From positions 1-64,000 of the forward strand of contig NZ_SSXA01000006.1 of NCBI RefSeq assembly GCF_021698975.1: a DNA stretch of 64,000 bases, read 5' to 3'. The position numbers were made by a program, and so were the translations under genes. This DNA is from Blastococcus sp. KM273128. GTDB lineage: Bacteria > Actinomycetota > Actinomycetes > Mycobacteriales > Geodermatophilaceae. This document shows positions 7,502 to 16,783 of this stretch, one piece after another. Within the stretch, counting starts at the first letter, position 1. The number at the start of each line of letters is the position of its first letter. The notes under the pieces were generated by a model. The model did not search any database, was not told where the DNA came from, and was given only the letters and a program-made list of their open reading frames with translations.

Positions 7502-9283
7502 TCAGCGGTTGGCGTAGTCCCGGAACCCACGGCCGGTCTTGCGGCCGAGGTAGCCGGCGGTGACCAGGTGCTCCAGCAGCGGCGCCGGTGCGAAGCCCGG
7601 CTCGCGGAACTCCGTGTAGAGCTCCTTCTCGATCGCGAGCGAGACGTCCAGGCCCACGACGTCCAGCAGCTCGAAGGGCCCCATCGGGTAGCCGCAGCCG
7701 ACCTTCATCGCGGCGTCGATGTCGTCGGCGGTGGCGTAGTGCGCCTCGAGCATCTTCACCGCGTCGTTGAGGTACGGGAAGAGCAGCGCGTTGACGATGA
7801 AGCCGGCGCGGTCGGTGCAGGAGACGGCGTGCTTGCCGAGCTGCGCCGACACGGCGTGGATGGTGGCGGCGACGTCGGGGGCGGTCGAGATCGTGGAGAC
7901 GACCTCGACGAGCTTCATCACCTGCGCGGGGTTGAAGAAGTGCATGCCCACGACGTCGGCCGGGCGGCCGCTGGCCTTGGCGCACTCGATGACCGGGAGG
8001 CTGGAGGTGGTGGTGGCCAGCACCGCGCCCGGCTTGGCGATCTCGCCGAGGTTGGCGAACAGCGCCTCCTTGACCAGGAGCGACTCCACGACCGCCTCGA
8101 TGACCAGGTCGCGGTCGGCGAGGTCGTCCAGCGACGTCGTCCCCGAGACCCGGCCCAGGATCTCCGCCTTGGCGGCCTCCTCGAGGCGGCCGCGCACGAC
8201 CTGCTTGTCCAGCGACTTGCCCAGCGCCGTGGTGACGGCCTCGACCTTCTCGGGCGAGCGGGCGACGAAGCGCACGTCGTAGCCATTCTTGGCGACGACC
8301 TCGATGATCCCGGTGGCCATCGTGCCGGAGCCGACGACTCCGACGGTGCGCACGTCGCGGGCGCCGGCCGCGGCACCACCCGGGGTGGGCGTCCGCTCGT
8401 CGGCCACGACCTCGGCCGAGCCGGGCTCGGCGTAGGTGTAGAAGCCGCGGCCGGACTTCCGGCCCAGCAGGCCGGCGGTCATCATCTGCTTGATCACCGG
8501 GCTCGGGGCGTGCAGCCGGTTCCGCGACTGCTTGTACATCGTGTCGAGGATCTCGTAGGCGGTGTCGATGCCGATGAGGTCCATGAGCGACAGCGGGCCC
8601 ATGGGCAGGCCGCAGCCCAGGCGCATGGCGGCGTCGATGTCCTCGCGCGAGGCGTAGCGGTTCTCGTACATCGAGACGGCGTGGTTGAGGTAGCCGAACA
8701 GCAGCGCGTTCGCGATGAACCCGGCCTTGTCGCCGATCGTCACGTCGACCTTGCCCAGGCGGTCGGCCAGCGCCTCGACCGTCTCGACGACCTCGGGCTC
8801 GGTGACGACGGTGCGGACCACCTCGACCAGCTTCATGACCGGCGCCGGGTTGAAGAAGTGCATCCCGATGACCTTGCTCGGCCGGCCGGTGACCACGGAG
8901 AGCTCGGTCACCGACAGGCTGGAGGTGTTGGTCGCCAGGATCGTGTCCGGCGGGCAGATCTTGTCGAGCTTGGTGAAGACGTCGGCCTTGAGCTCCATCC
9001 GCTCCGGGATGGCCTCGATCACCAGCTCCGCGTCCGCCAGGTCCTCCAGGGAGGTGGAGAAGCGGATCCGCTCGAAGATCGCGTCACGGTCGGCGGGGTC
9101 GAGCTTGCCGCGGGCGACCGCCCGGTCGGTGGACTGCTCGACGTGGCCGCGGCCGCGGGCCAGCGCCTCGTCACCGGTCTCGACGGCGGTGACCGACAGC
9201 CCCGCCCGCGCGAGCACCTCCGTGATGCCGGCACCCATGGTGCCCAGCCCCACGACGCCGACCTCGTTCAGTTCCCTGGCCAC
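7502..9283 (-). CDS. Tandem-domain 3-hydroxyacyl-CoA dehydrogenase
   Basis: 593-residue protein made of two complete 3-hydroxybutyryl-CoA dehydrogenase units in a row. Each has a Rossmann motif (GLGTMGAGI; GSGTMATGI), the catalytic GMHFFNPA.VMKLVEVV block with its His, and the C-terminal FxxNALLF..LN dimer domain. It oxidises 3-hydroxyacyl-CoA with NAD(P), or works in reverse to make 3-hydroxybutyryl-CoA from acetoacetyl-CoA for the ethylmalonyl-CoA pathway. There is no enoyl-CoA hydratase domain, unlike E. coli FadB. GTG 9283 is chosen because GGGAG lies eight bases upstream; ATG 9298 is an alternative. Both halves keep catalytic residues, so both may be active. Confidence 0.9.
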   Translation of the reverse strand: MARELNEVGVVGLGTMGAGITEVLARAGLSVTAVETGDEALARGRGHVEQSTDRAVARGKLDPADRDAIFERIRFSTSLEDLADAELVIEAIPERMELKADVFTKLDKICPPDTILATNTSSLSVTELSVVTGRPSKVIGMHFFNPAPVMKLVEVVRTVVTEPEVVETVEALADRLGKVDVTIGDKAGFIANALLFGYLNHAVSMYENRYASREDIDAAMRLGCGLPMGPLSLMDLIGIDTAYEILDTMYKQSRNRLHAPSPVIKQMMTAGLLGRKSGRGFYTYAEPGSAEVVADERTPTPGGAAAGARDVRTVGVVGSGTMATGIIEVVAKNGYDVRFVARSPEKVEAVTTALGKSLDKQVVRGRLEEAAKAEILGRVSGTTSLDDLADRDLVIEAVVESLLVKEALFANLGEIAKPGAVLATTTSSLPVIECAKASGRPADVVGMHFFNPAQVMKLVEVVSTISTAPDVAATIHAVSAQLGKHAVSCTDRAGFIVNALLFPYLNDAVKMLEAHYATADDIDAAMKVGCGYPMGPFELLDVVGLDVSLAIEKELYTEFREPGFAPAPLLEHLVTAGYLGRKTGRGFRDYANR

Positions 9284-9341
9284 GTTGCCGTCTCCCATCG
9301 CCGGTGATGGCGGGAAGTCTCTCATCACGGCGGTCGGCGGT

Positions 9342-9361
9342 CCCCGGCCCCTCTGCCGGGG
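9342..9361 (-). terminator. Hairpin after nucS
   Basis: CCCCGGC (9342-9348) and GCCGGGG (9355-9361) form a perfect 7-bp stem with a 6-nt loop, between the nucS stop and the start of the dehydrogenase gene. Confidence 0.5.
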
Positions 9362-9367
9362 GTCTGG

Positions 9368-10039
9368 TCAGAACAGGCGCTGGGACGGGTCGTCGGTGCC
9401 CTTGAGGACGGCGTAGTCGACGGTCACGCAGTCGATGCCGCGGTCCTGGGCGAGCACCCGCGCCTGGGGCTTGATCTCCTGCGCGGCGAACACGCCCTTG
9501 ACCGGGGCCAGCAGCGGGTCGCGGTTGAGCAGCTCGAGGTACCGCGTCAGCTGCTCGACGCCGTCGATCTCGCCCCGGCGCTTGATCTCGACGGCGACGG
9601 TGCCCCCGTCGGCGTCCCGGCAGAGCAGGTCCACCGGACCGATGGCGGTCGGGTACTCGCGGCGCACCAGCGACCACCCCTGCCCGAAGGTCTCCACGTG
9701 CAGCGCGAGCAGCCGCTGCAGCTCCGCCTCGACGCCGTCCTTCTGCAGCCCCGGGTCGACGCCGAGGTCGTGCGCGTGGTCGTGCTCGACGGCCTCGATC
9801 GTGATGATCAGCTGCTCGCCGGCCTTGTTGGTCACCGTCCACGTGCCGCTGCCGTCGACGAGCTCGTCCTTGAGCGAGCAGGGCGGCGTCATCCAGTTGA
9901 GCGGCTTGTAGGCGCGGTCGTCGGCGTGGATGGACACCGAGCCGTCGGCCTTGACCAGCAGGAGGCGGGTCGCCATCGGGAGGTGGGCGGTGAGCCGACC
10001 GACGTAGTCGACGGAGCAGCGGGCGATGACCAGGCGCAC
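9368..10039 (-). CDS. nucS: Endonuclease NucS/EndoMS, mismatch repair
   Basis: 223-residue nuclease that makes double-strand cuts at mismatches and provides non-canonical mismatch repair in actinobacteria that lack MutS/MutL. The length equals the mycobacterial enzyme. The N-terminal [20 protein letters not shown] matches the family start, and the nuclease core shows PVDLLCRD then VAVEIKRRG, the Asp and Glu-x-Lys catalytic residues. The C-terminal tail DDPSQRLF resembles the clamp-binding tail of the family. GTG 10039 was chosen by the family N-terminus; a TAGCGT -10 box eight bases upstream suggests a leaderless transcript. Confidence 0.95.
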   Translation of the reverse strand: MRLVIARCSVDYVGRLTAHLPMATRLLLVKADGSVSIHADDRAYKPLNWMTPPCSLKDELVDGSGTWTVTNKAGEQLIITIEAVEHDHAHDLGVDPGLQKDGVEAELQRLLALHVETFGQGWSLVRREYPTAIGPVDLLCRDADGGTVAVEIKRRGEIDGVEQLTRYLELLNRDPLLAPVKGVFAAQEIKPQARVLAQDRGIDCVTVDYAVLKGTDDPSQRLF

Positions 10040-10047
10040 GAGCGCCG

Positions 10048-10053
10048 ACGCTA
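10048..10053 (-). promoter_or_regulatory. -10 box for leaderless nucS
   Basis: TAGCGT on the minus strand, eight bases before the GTG start. No ribosome-binding site fits between them, so transcription probably starts at the start codon. Confidence 0.5.
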
Positions 10054-10149
10054 CCGCGCCGCGCCGGACGGCCGGGTCGGTACCGAGTTCCGGAAAGAAG
10101 CCGGTGCGAAACATGGTCCTCCGGGCCGCCGGCGTCCCAGAATGGGTGG

Positions 10150-11367
10150 GTGAGCGCAGCGGCGGCGACCGGCACCCCCCAGGCGGACCCGCTGGCCGGC
10201 GACTGGGTGCACTGGCTGCTCGACGCGGCCCGCACGCGGCTGGGTATGGAGGTCGCCTGGGTGTCGCTGTTCACCGAGGGCAGCCAGCTCATCACCGCCG
10301 CGACCGGTGACCTCGACGCCATGAACGTGCAGGAGGGCATGCGGGCGCCGCTGGAGGGCTCCTACTGCGTGCGCGTCCTCAGCGGCCAGCTGCCCGCCGT
10401 CGTCACCGGGGCCGGGCGCGACCCCCGGACGCGCGATCTGGAGGTGACCGGCGACCTGGGCATCGGCTCCTACGTCGGCGCTCCGGTGCGGGGGCCCGAC
10501 GCGCGCCCGATCGGGATGCTGTGCTGCCTGAGCCGGGACGCCGGCGCGCAGCTGGACGGCGAGTCCGTGCGCACGGTCGAGCTCCTGGCCGACCTGATCA
10601 GCGACCACTTCCGGCAGGCCGGCGCGGTCACCGCGCCCGACCTCGCCGCCCGCCGCGCCCGGGTGCGCGCCTTCCTGGGGCAGGGCGCGGTCGAGGTCCA
10701 CCTGCAGCCGGTGGTGGACATGACGACCGGGCGGACCGCCGGGTACGAGGCGCTCAGCCGCTTCCCGGGCTGGGGCGGGGACGGGCCCGCGGCGCTGTTC
10801 GCCGAGGCCGCGGCGGTCGGGGTCGGCGTGGAGCTCGAGGAGGTGGCGCTGCGCGCGACGCTGACCGGGGCCGGCCGGCTGCCCGGCGGGCTGACGCTGG
10901 CGGTCAACCTCTCGCCGGACGCCCTGCTCTGCCCGTCCGTCGTCGACGCCCTCCTGGACCACGCCGGCTGCCCGCTGGCCGTGGAGATCACCGAGCACAG
11001 CCGCGTCGACGACTACGAGGCGGTCGTCGCGGTCACCCGCGGGCTCCGCCGCGCGGGCGTCGCCGTGAGCGTGGACGACGCGGGCGCCGGCTACGCCAGC
11101 CTCCGGCACATCCTGCGGCTGGACCCCGACGTCATCAAGCTCGACATCGGGCTGGTGATGGGCCTGCACACCGACCCGGCCCGGCAGGCCATGACCTCGG
11201 CGATGGTGGCGTTCGCCGACGAGACCGGCGCGCGACTGGTGGCCGAGGGGGTCGAGCACGCCGCCGAGCGCGACGTCCTCGTCGCCCGCGGGGTCCGCTA
11301 CGGGCAGGGCTACCTCCTCGGCCGCCCGCGACCGGCGGCCGAGGTGCTCGGCGGATCGCCCGGCTGA
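10150..11367 (+). CDS. GAF-EAL protein, probable c-di-GMP phosphodiesterase
   Basis: 405-residue cytoplasmic protein. Residues about 20-160 are a GAF-type sensor domain and residues about 175-400 an EAL domain that hydrolyses cyclic di-GMP. The EAL core is largely complete: YEALSRF (EAL motif), VNLSP, EITEHS, the metal pair in [10 protein letters not shown] (usually DDFGTG), KLDIGLV and EGVE. The F-to-A and T-to-A changes in the loop 6 motif are mild. It is divergent from nucS with a 110-bp gap. A CAGAAT box six bases before the GTG suggests a leaderless message. The GAF ligand is unknown, and no diguanylate cyclase is in the window. Confidence 0.88.
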   Translation: MSAAAATGTPQADPLAGDWVHWLLDAARTRLGMEVAWVSLFTEGSQLITAATGDLDAMNVQEGMRAPLEGSYCVRVLSGQLPAVVTGAGRDPRTRDLEVTGDLGIGSYVGAPVRGPDARPIGMLCCLSRDAGAQLDGESVRTVELLADLISDHFRQAGAVTAPDLAARRARVRAFLGQGAVEVHLQPVVDMTTGRTAGYEALSRFPGWGGDGPAALFAEAAAVGVGVELEEVALRATLTGAGRLPGGLTLAVNLSPDALLCPSVVDALLDHAGCPLAVEITEHSRVDDYEAVVAVTRGLRRAGVAVSVDDAGAGYASLRHILRLDPDVIKLDIGLVMGLHTDPARQAMTSAMVAFADETGARLVAEGVEHAAERDVLVARGVRYGQGYLLGRPRPAAEVLGGSPG

Positions 11368-11412
11368 GCCCGCCCGGGAACCTGCCGGCCACCCCGGCCC
11401 GTCGTCAGGGGT

Positions 11413-12294
11413 ATGAGCACCCGTCCCCTGTGCACCGCCGGCCTGCTGGCCCTGGCCCTGCTCCTGACCGCCTGCGCCGGCACGACCGGCGGCGGCGGTG
11501 AGCCCGCCCCGGAGCCGTCGTCCGCGGCCGGCGACGACGCCACCGTCGTGCTCCAGGTCAGAGAGGTCGGCGGGTTCACCACACCGGCGATGCTGGCGGG
11601 GCGGGTGCCGTCGGCGACCCTGTACGCCGACGGCCGGCTGATCACCGACGGCCCGGTGATCGCCATCTGGCCGGCTCCGGCGCTGCCGAACCTGCAGGTG
11701 CACCGGCTGGGCGACGGCGGGGTGCGCGACCTGGTCGACCGCGCGGTCGCCGCCGGGGTGACCGGGACCGGCGACCTCGGCAGCCCGCCGGTCGCCGACG
11801 TGACCAGCACCCGCTTCACCGTCCGCACCGGCGGGCAGACGATCACCCGCGAGGTGTACGCCCTGGGCATGGGCGCCGGGCCCCGGGGCGAGCCGGAGCC
11901 GGGGATCACCGAGGAGCAGGCCGCCGCCCGGGCCCGGCTGTCGGAGCTGGCCGAGGCGCTGCGCGACCCGGTCGCCGCCCTGGGTGCCGACCGGGTGAGC
12001 GGCCCTGAGCCCTACGAGCCGGAGTCCGTCGCCGCGGTGGTGAGCCCCTACGTCGAGGTCGACCCGCCGCAGGCGGAGCAGCCGTGGCCCGGCCCGGCGC
12101 TGCCGGGTGAGCCGATCGGACCGGGGACGACGTGCGTGACGGCCACCGGGGAGCAGGCGCAGGCCGTGCTGGCGGCCGCCGCGGAGGGCAACGCGGCCAC
12201 CCCCTGGGTCGGCGAGGACGGGTCGCGGTGGTCGGTGGTGCTCCGGCCGCTGCTGCCGCACGAGTCGGGCTGCGCGGACCTCACCGACCGGTGA
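11413..12294 (+). CDS. Secreted lipoprotein of unknown function
   Basis: 293 residues with a lipoprotein signal peptide: Arg near the N-terminus, a hydrophobic stretch LLALALLL and lipobox LTAC with Cys about residue 21, then a Gly/Pro/Ser/Ala linker. The mature domain has no motif I recognise. It contains a conserved-looking YVEVDPPQAEQPWPGP segment and a late Cys pair (TTCVTA, ESGCADL) that may form a disulfide. A membrane-anchored extracytoplasmic role is inferred only from the signal. A strong hairpin follows. Confidence 0.8.
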   Translation: MSTRPLCTAGLLALALLLTACAGTTGGGGEPAPEPSSAAGDDATVVLQVREVGGFTTPAMLAGRVPSATLYADGRLITDGPVIAIWPAPALPNLQVHRLGDGGVRDLVDRAVAAGVTGTGDLGSPPVADVTSTRFTVRTGGQTITREVYALGMGAGPRGEPEPGITEEQAAARARLSELAEALRDPVAALGADRVSGPEPYEPESVAAVVSPYVEVDPPQAEQPWPGPALPGEPIGPGTTCVTATGEQAQAVLAAAAEGNAATPWVGEDGSRWSVVLRPLLPHESGCADLTDR

Positions 12295-12299
12295 GCGAC

Positions 12300-12329
12300 G
12301 GGCCCGGACCTCGGGTGAGGTCCGGGCCC
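12300..12329. terminator. Bidirectional terminator hairpin
   Basis: Perfect 13-bp stem GGGCCCGGACCTC (12300-12312) with GAGGTCCGGGCCC (12317-12329) and loop GGGT, between the convergent lipoprotein and symporter genes. Confidence 0.8.
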
Positions 12330-12343
12330 GGCTGGGTGCTCTC

Positions 12344-13690
12344 TCAGGCGGTGGCGGGCTGCCGCAGGTCGGCGTCGACGCCGGCGCGCTCCTCGACCGG
12401 GGCCAGCGGGTCGACGGTCCGCGTCGACCGGTAGCGCTCGAGGTCGAGGATGCCCTCCCGCTTGGCCACGATCGTCGGCACGAGGGCCTGGCCGGCCACG
12501 TTCACCGCGGTGCGGCCCATGTCGAGGATCGGGTCGACCGCCAGCAGCAGGCCCACGCCGGCCAGCGGCAGGCCCAGGGTGGAGAGCGTGAGGGTCAGCA
12601 TGACCACCGCGCCGGTGACACCGGCGGTAGCCGCCGAGCCGACGACCGACACCAGGGCGATGAGCAGGTAGTCGGTCAGCCCCAGGTCCACCCCGAAGAA
12701 CTGGGCGACGAAGATCGCCGCCAGCGCCGGGTAGATCGCCGCGCAGCCGTCCATCTTCGTCGTCGCGCCGAGCGGGACGGCGAAGGAGGCGTAGGACCGC
12801 GGGACGCCCAGGTTCTGCTCGGTCACCCGCTCGGTCACCGGCAGCGTGCCGATCGACGAGCGCGAGACGAAGGCGAGCTGGATCGCGGGCCACGCACCGG
12901 CGAACCACCGCAGCGGCGAGAGGCCGTGCAGCCGGAGCAGCACCGGGTAGACGACGAACAGCACCAGGGCCAGACCGGCGTAGACGGCGCCGGCGAAGAC
13001 GCCGAGCGACCCCAGGGACTCCCAGCCGTAGCTGGCGACGGCGTTGCCGATCAGGCCGACCGTGCCCAGCGGCGCGAGCAGGATGACCCACCACAGCACC
13101 TTCTGGACGACGGCCAGCGCGGAGCGGACCACGCCGAGGAACGGCTCGGCCGGCTCGCCGACCTTGAGCACCGCGACGCCGATCGCGACGGCGATGACGA
13201 TCAGCTGGAGGACGTTGAACGACAGCGCCCCCTCGGCGGAGCCCTGCAGGCCGAGGACGTTGCCGGGCACGATGCCGCCCAGGAAGTCGAACCAGGAGCC
13301 GGTGCGGGTCGGGTCGGCCTGCGCGGCGGCGTCGACCGAGCTGTTGCGGCCGGGCTCGGTGAGCAGGCCCAGCCCGATGCCGATGCCGACGGCGATCAGC
13401 GCGGTGACGGCGAACCACAGCAGCGTCTGCCCGGCCAGCCGCGCGGCGTTGGAGACCTGCTTGAGGTTGGCGATGCTGACGATCACCGCGGTGACGATCA
13501 GCGGCGGGACCAGGGTCTTCAGCAGCGTGACGAAGGTGCTGCCGATGGTCTGGAGGGTGCTGGTGAGCCAGTTGGGCGAGCCGTCGGCGACGGGGCCGAT
13601 CTCGCGGGCGACGAAGCCGAGGGCCACGCCCACGACGAGGCCGAGGAGCACCTGCGCCGCGAAGGGCACGCGGCGGAGACGAGCGAGCAC
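12344..13690 (-). CDS. Dicarboxylate/amino acid:cation symporter (DAACS family)
   Basis: 448-residue integral membrane transporter of the glutamate/C4-dicarboxylate:Na+/H+ symporter fold. The family hallmarks are SRSSIGTLP in the first re-entrant loop (serine-rich), GATTKMDGCA, and the substrate/cation site DMGRTAVNVAGQALV. The N-terminus has the usual hydrophobic helices, including LVPPLIVTAVIVSIANL. Likely substrates are dicarboxylates or acidic amino acids; the exact one cannot be told. It appears to be a single-gene unit with a shared terminator downstream. Confidence 0.9.
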   Translation of the reverse strand: MLARLRRVPFAAQVLLGLVVGVALGFVAREIGPVADGSPNWLTSTLQTIGSTFVTLLKTLVPPLIVTAVIVSIANLKQVSNAARLAGQTLLWFAVTALIAVGIGIGLGLLTEPGRNSSVDAAAQADPTRTGSWFDFLGGIVPGNVLGLQGSAEGALSFNVLQLIVIAVAIGVAVLKVGEPAEPFLGVVRSALAVVQKVLWWVILLAPLGTVGLIGNAVASYGWESLGSLGVFAGAVYAGLALVLFVVYPVLLRLHGLSPLRWFAGAWPAIQLAFVSRSSIGTLPVTERVTEQNLGVPRSYASFAVPLGATTKMDGCAAIYPALAAIFVAQFFGVDLGLTDYLLIALVSVVGSAATAGVTGAVVMLTLTLSTLGLPLAGVGLLLAVDPILDMGRTAVNVAGQALVPTIVAKREGILDLERYRSTRTVDPLAPVEERAGVDADLRQPATA

Positions 13691-13857
13691 GAGGGTGGTT
13701 CCGTTCTGGGGGTGGTGGACGAGCGGGTGGGGGCGCGTCAGCCCCGACAGCGCTCCACCGTCACGCGGCCGAAGTCGACGGTGCGCCGTCGCGTCAGCCC
13801 CCAGACGTTCTGCACGGGTAGCTCAGTCCTCCCGCGGCCCCGCGCATTCCGCCCTGT

Positions 13858-13876
13858 GGCCGGGTTCACCCCGGCC
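13858..13876 (-). terminator. Hairpin downstream of the crotonase-fold gene
   Basis: GGCCGGG (13858-13864) and CCCGGCC (13870-13876) form a perfect 7-bp stem with loop TTCAC. It lies beyond repeat copy E and overlaps its outer edge. The remainder of the 240-bp gap from 13691 shows no gene. Confidence 0.5.
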
Positions 13877-13928
13877 CCGTCCGGAGGCTCGCCCCGAGCC
13901 TGCGAGGGGTGAGGAGGACGGGGTCCTC
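13873..13928 (+). repeat. Structured intergenic repeat, copy E
   Basis: Begins three bases after the stop of the crotonase-fold gene (minus direction). Arms CCCCGTCC (13875-13882) and GGACGGGG (13916-13923) pair over 8 bp, followed by a G-T wobble and a G-C pair, the same geometry as copies C and D. The core carries CCCCGAGCC then TGCGAGGGGTGAGG. Confidence 0.75.
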
Positions 13929-13930
13929 TC

Positions 13931-14701
13931 TCAGTCGGGCCAGACGGGGCGCCGCTTCTCCAGGAAGGCGGACATGCCCTCGACCGCGCCGGGGAGCTGG
14001 CTCGCCGCCGCCATGACCTCGATCGCGGTCGTGTAGGCGTCCCGCTCGGGCCGGTCCAGCTGGGCGTACATCGTCTGCTTGCCCCAGCCCTTGCTGGCCC
14101 GCGAACCGCGGGTGGCGCGCGCGACGAGGTCGTCGACGGCGGCGTCGAGCTCCGCGTCGGGCACCACCCGGTTGACCAGCCCCCAGTCCAGCGCCGTCGC
14201 GGCGTCGATGACGTCACCGGTCAGCGCGAGCTCCATCGCCCGCTTGCGGCCGACGTTCCGGGCGATGGCCACCATCGGCGTGTGGCAGAACCAGCCACCC
14301 TTGCCGCCGGGCGCGGCGAACCCCGCGGACTCCGCCGCGACGGCCAGGTCGCACGAGGCCACCAGCTGGCACCCCGCCGCCGTGGCGAGGGCGTGCACCC
14401 GCGCCACGACGACCTGAGGCACCTCCTGCACGGTCCGCATCAGCTCGGTGCACAGCTGCAGCAGGCTGCGCACCTCGGGCAGCGAGGCCCCGGCGACGTC
14501 GGCGAAGTCGTGACCCGCGCTGAACACCGGCCCCTCCGCACCGAGCACGATCGCCGCGGCGTCGCTCTGGCCCGCCTCGGTGACGGCGGCGAGCAGCTGC
14601 GCCAGGTGCTCGCGGGAGAGCGCGTTGCGCCTCGCCGCGCGCGTCATCGTGATGCGGACGACGTCGCCGTCGCGCTCGACCCGGGGTGCGCCGTCAGCCA
14701 T
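13931..14701 (-). CDS. Enoyl-CoA hydratase/isomerase-family protein (ECHDC3-like)
   Basis: 256-residue crotonase-fold protein. The oxyanion-hole segments (SAGHDFADVAG; ATAAGCQLVASCDLAVA) are clear. The two Glu residues used by true enoyl-CoA hydratases are absent: the usual GGGCE is GCQ, and the usual PE(I/V) is APGGKGGWF. This pattern matches the ECHDC3 branch, whose chemistry is poorly known, so crotonyl-CoA hydration is uncertain. It lies downstream of meaA on the same strand with a 55-bp gap and may be co-transcribed with it, which hints at a role in acyl-CoA metabolism. Confidence 0.85.
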   Translation of the reverse strand: MADGAPRVERDGDVVRITMTRAARRNALSREHLAQLLAAVTEAGQSDAAAIVLGAEGPVFSAGHDFADVAGASLPEVRSLLQLCTELMRTVQEVPQVVVARVHALATAAGCQLVASCDLAVAAESAGFAAPGGKGGWFCHTPMVAIARNVGRKRAMELALTGDVIDAATALDWGLVNRVVPDAELDAAVDDLVARATRGSRASKGWGKQTMYAQLDRPERDAYTTAIEVMAAASQLPGAVEGMSAFLEKRRPVWPD

Positions 14702-14756
14702 GCCCCGACCCCACCACGCGCGGGCGCGGACGGCAACGACGATCGACGCCCGGTCG

Positions 14757-16775
14757 TCAGGCCGGCGCGGGGACCAGGTCCGGGAGGCCGTTGGCCTCGC
14801 GGACCACGTCGACCACCTGTCCCATGATGTCGTTGAGCCCGAAGTCCTTCGGCGTGAACACCCGGGCGACGCCCTGCTCGCGCAGCCGCCGGGCGTCGCT
14901 GTCGGGGATGATCCCGCCGACGACCACCGGGACGTCGTCCAGACCGGCCTCCCTGAGCCCCTGCAGGACCGCCGGCACCACCTGCAGGTGGGAACCGGAG
15001 AGCACCGACAGGCCGACCACGTGCACGTCCTCCTCGACGGCGGCGCTCACGATCTGCGACGGCGTCAGCCGGATGCCCTGGTAGATGACCTCGAAGCCGG
15101 CGTCGCGGGCGCGCACGGCGATCTGCTCGGCACCGTTGGAGTGGCCGTCGAGCCCCGGCTTGCCGACCAGGAACCGCAGCCGCCCACCCAGCTCCTCGCC
15201 CGTGGCGCGGACCCGGTCGCGGACCCCGGTGAGCGTCTCGTCGGCCTCCCCGCCACCCGTGGCGGCGGCGACCCCGGTGGGTGCCCGGTACTCGCCGAAC
15301 ACCTCCCGCAGGACGCCGGCCCACTCCCCCGTCGTCACCCCGGCGCGCGCGCAGTCCAGCGTGGCGGCCATGAGGTTGGCGTCGCCTGCGGCCGCCTCGC
15401 GGAGGGCGGCGAGCGCCCGGTCTGCGGCCGCCTGGTCGCGCTCGGCCCGCCACTTCCGGACCGCCTCGCGGGCCTGGGCCTCGACGGCGGGGTCGACCAC
15501 CATGATGGCGGTGTCGAGGTCGGCGGTGAGCGGGTTGGGCTCGGTGGTGTCGAACTTGTTGACCCCGACGACGACGTCCTCGCCGCTCTCCATCCGCCGG
15601 CGGCGCTCGGCCAGCGAGGCCACCAGCTCGCCCTTCATGTAGCCGGACTCGACCGCGGCCACGGCGCCGCCCATCTCCTGCACCCGGGCGATCTCCGCGC
15701 GGGCGCCCTCGACGAGCTCGGCGACCTTCTTCTCGACGACGACCGAACCGGTGAACAGGTCGTCGTACTCGAGCAGGTCGGTCTCGTAGGCCAGCACCTG
15801 CTGCAGCCGCAGCGACCACTGCTGGTCCCAGGGCCGGGGCAGGCCCAGGGCCTCGTTCCACGCCGGCAGCTGCACCGCACGGGCGCGGGCGTCCTTGGAC
15901 AGCGTGACCGCGAGCATCTCGAGCACGATGCGCTGCACGTTGTTCTCCGGCTGCGCCTCGGTGAGGCCGAGCGAGTTGACCTGGACGCCGTAGCGGAAGC
16001 GGCGGTGCTTCGGGTCCTCGACGCCGTAGCGCTCCTTCGTCAGCTCATCCCACAGCTGCGTGAAGGCCCGCATCTTGCACATCTCCTCGACGAACCGGAC
16101 CCCGGCGTTGACGAAGAAGGAGATGCGCGCGACCACCTCGCCGAAGCGCTCCTGCGGCACCTGGCCGGAGTCGCGGACGGAGTCCAGGACCGCGATCGCG
16201 GTGCTCATCGCGTAGGCGATCTCCTGCACCGGGGTCGCCCCGGCCTCCTGCAGGTGGTAGCTGCAGATGTTGATCGGGTTCCACTTCGGCATCGCCGTCA
16301 CCGTGTAGGCGACCATGTCGGTGATCAGCCGCATCGAGGGCGCCGGCGGGAAGACGTAGGTACCCCGCGACAGGTACTCCTTGATGATGTCGTTCTGCGT
16401 CGTCCCCGCGAGCTTGGCGACGTCGTGGCCGTGCTCCTCGGCGACCGCCTGGTAGAGCGCGAGCAGCCACATCGCCGTGGCGTTGATCGTCATCGACGTG
16501 TTCATCTCGTCGAGCGGGATGCCGTCGAAGAGCGCGCGCATGTCGCCGATGTGGGACACCGGGACGCCGACCTTGCCCACCTCCCCGCGGGCGAGCTCGT
16601 CGTCGGGGTCGTAGCCGGTCTGCGTCGGCAGGTCGAAGGCGACCGAGAGACCGGTCTGGCCCTTCGCCAGGTTGCGGCGGTAGAGGGCGTTGGACTCGGC
16701 CGGCGAGGAGTGGCCGGCGTAGGTGCGCATGACCCAGGGACGGTCACGCTCCTCCGGCTTCTGCGGGAACGGCAT
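14757..16775 (-). CDS. meaA: Ethylmalonyl-CoA mutase MeaA (B12-dependent)
   Basis: 672-residue adenosylcobalamin-dependent mutase. The N-terminal TIM-barrel half opens with DRPWVMRTYAGHSSPAESN and FDLPTQTGYD, characteristic of the MeaA/ethylmalonyl-CoA mutase branch rather than methylmalonyl-CoA mutase. The C-terminal B12 domain has the DxHxxG motif (GLDGHSNGAEQ), SVLSGSH and VVVGGIIP. It rearranges ethylmalonyl-CoA to methylsuccinyl-CoA. The ATG lies only eight bases after a TACACT -10 box, and an operator nearly identical to that before ccr overlaps the -35 region. Ccr, epimerase, MeaB and the adenosyltransferase are all in the window. Confidence 0.94.
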   Translation of the reverse strand: MPFPQKPEERDRPWVMRTYAGHSSPAESNALYRRNLAKGQTGLSVAFDLPTQTGYDPDDELARGEVGKVGVPVSHIGDMRALFDGIPLDEMNTSMTINATAMWLLALYQAVAEEHGHDVAKLAGTTQNDIIKEYLSRGTYVFPPAPSMRLITDMVAYTVTAMPKWNPINICSYHLQEAGATPVQEIAYAMSTAIAVLDSVRDSGQVPQERFGEVVARISFFVNAGVRFVEEMCKMRAFTQLWDELTKERYGVEDPKHRRFRYGVQVNSLGLTEAQPENNVQRIVLEMLAVTLSKDARARAVQLPAWNEALGLPRPWDQQWSLRLQQVLAYETDLLEYDDLFTGSVVVEKKVAELVEGARAEIARVQEMGGAVAAVESGYMKGELVASLAERRRRMESGEDVVVGVNKFDTTEPNPLTADLDTAIMVVDPAVEAQAREAVRKWRAERDQAAADRALAALREAAAGDANLMAATLDCARAGVTTGEWAGVLREVFGEYRAPTGVAAATGGGEADETLTGVRDRVRATGEELGGRLRFLVGKPGLDGHSNGAEQIAVRARDAGFEVIYQGIRLTPSQIVSAAVEEDVHVVGLSVLSGSHLQVVPAVLQGLREAGLDDVPVVVGGIIPDSDARRLREQGVARVFTPKDFGLNDIMGQVVDVVREANGLPDLVPAPA

Positions 16776-16783
16776 ACCGGCGG

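Noticed and set aside
13816-13832. GGGTAGCTCAGTCC, resembling a tRNA D-arm
   Set aside because: No acceptor, anticodon or T-arm can be formed around it.
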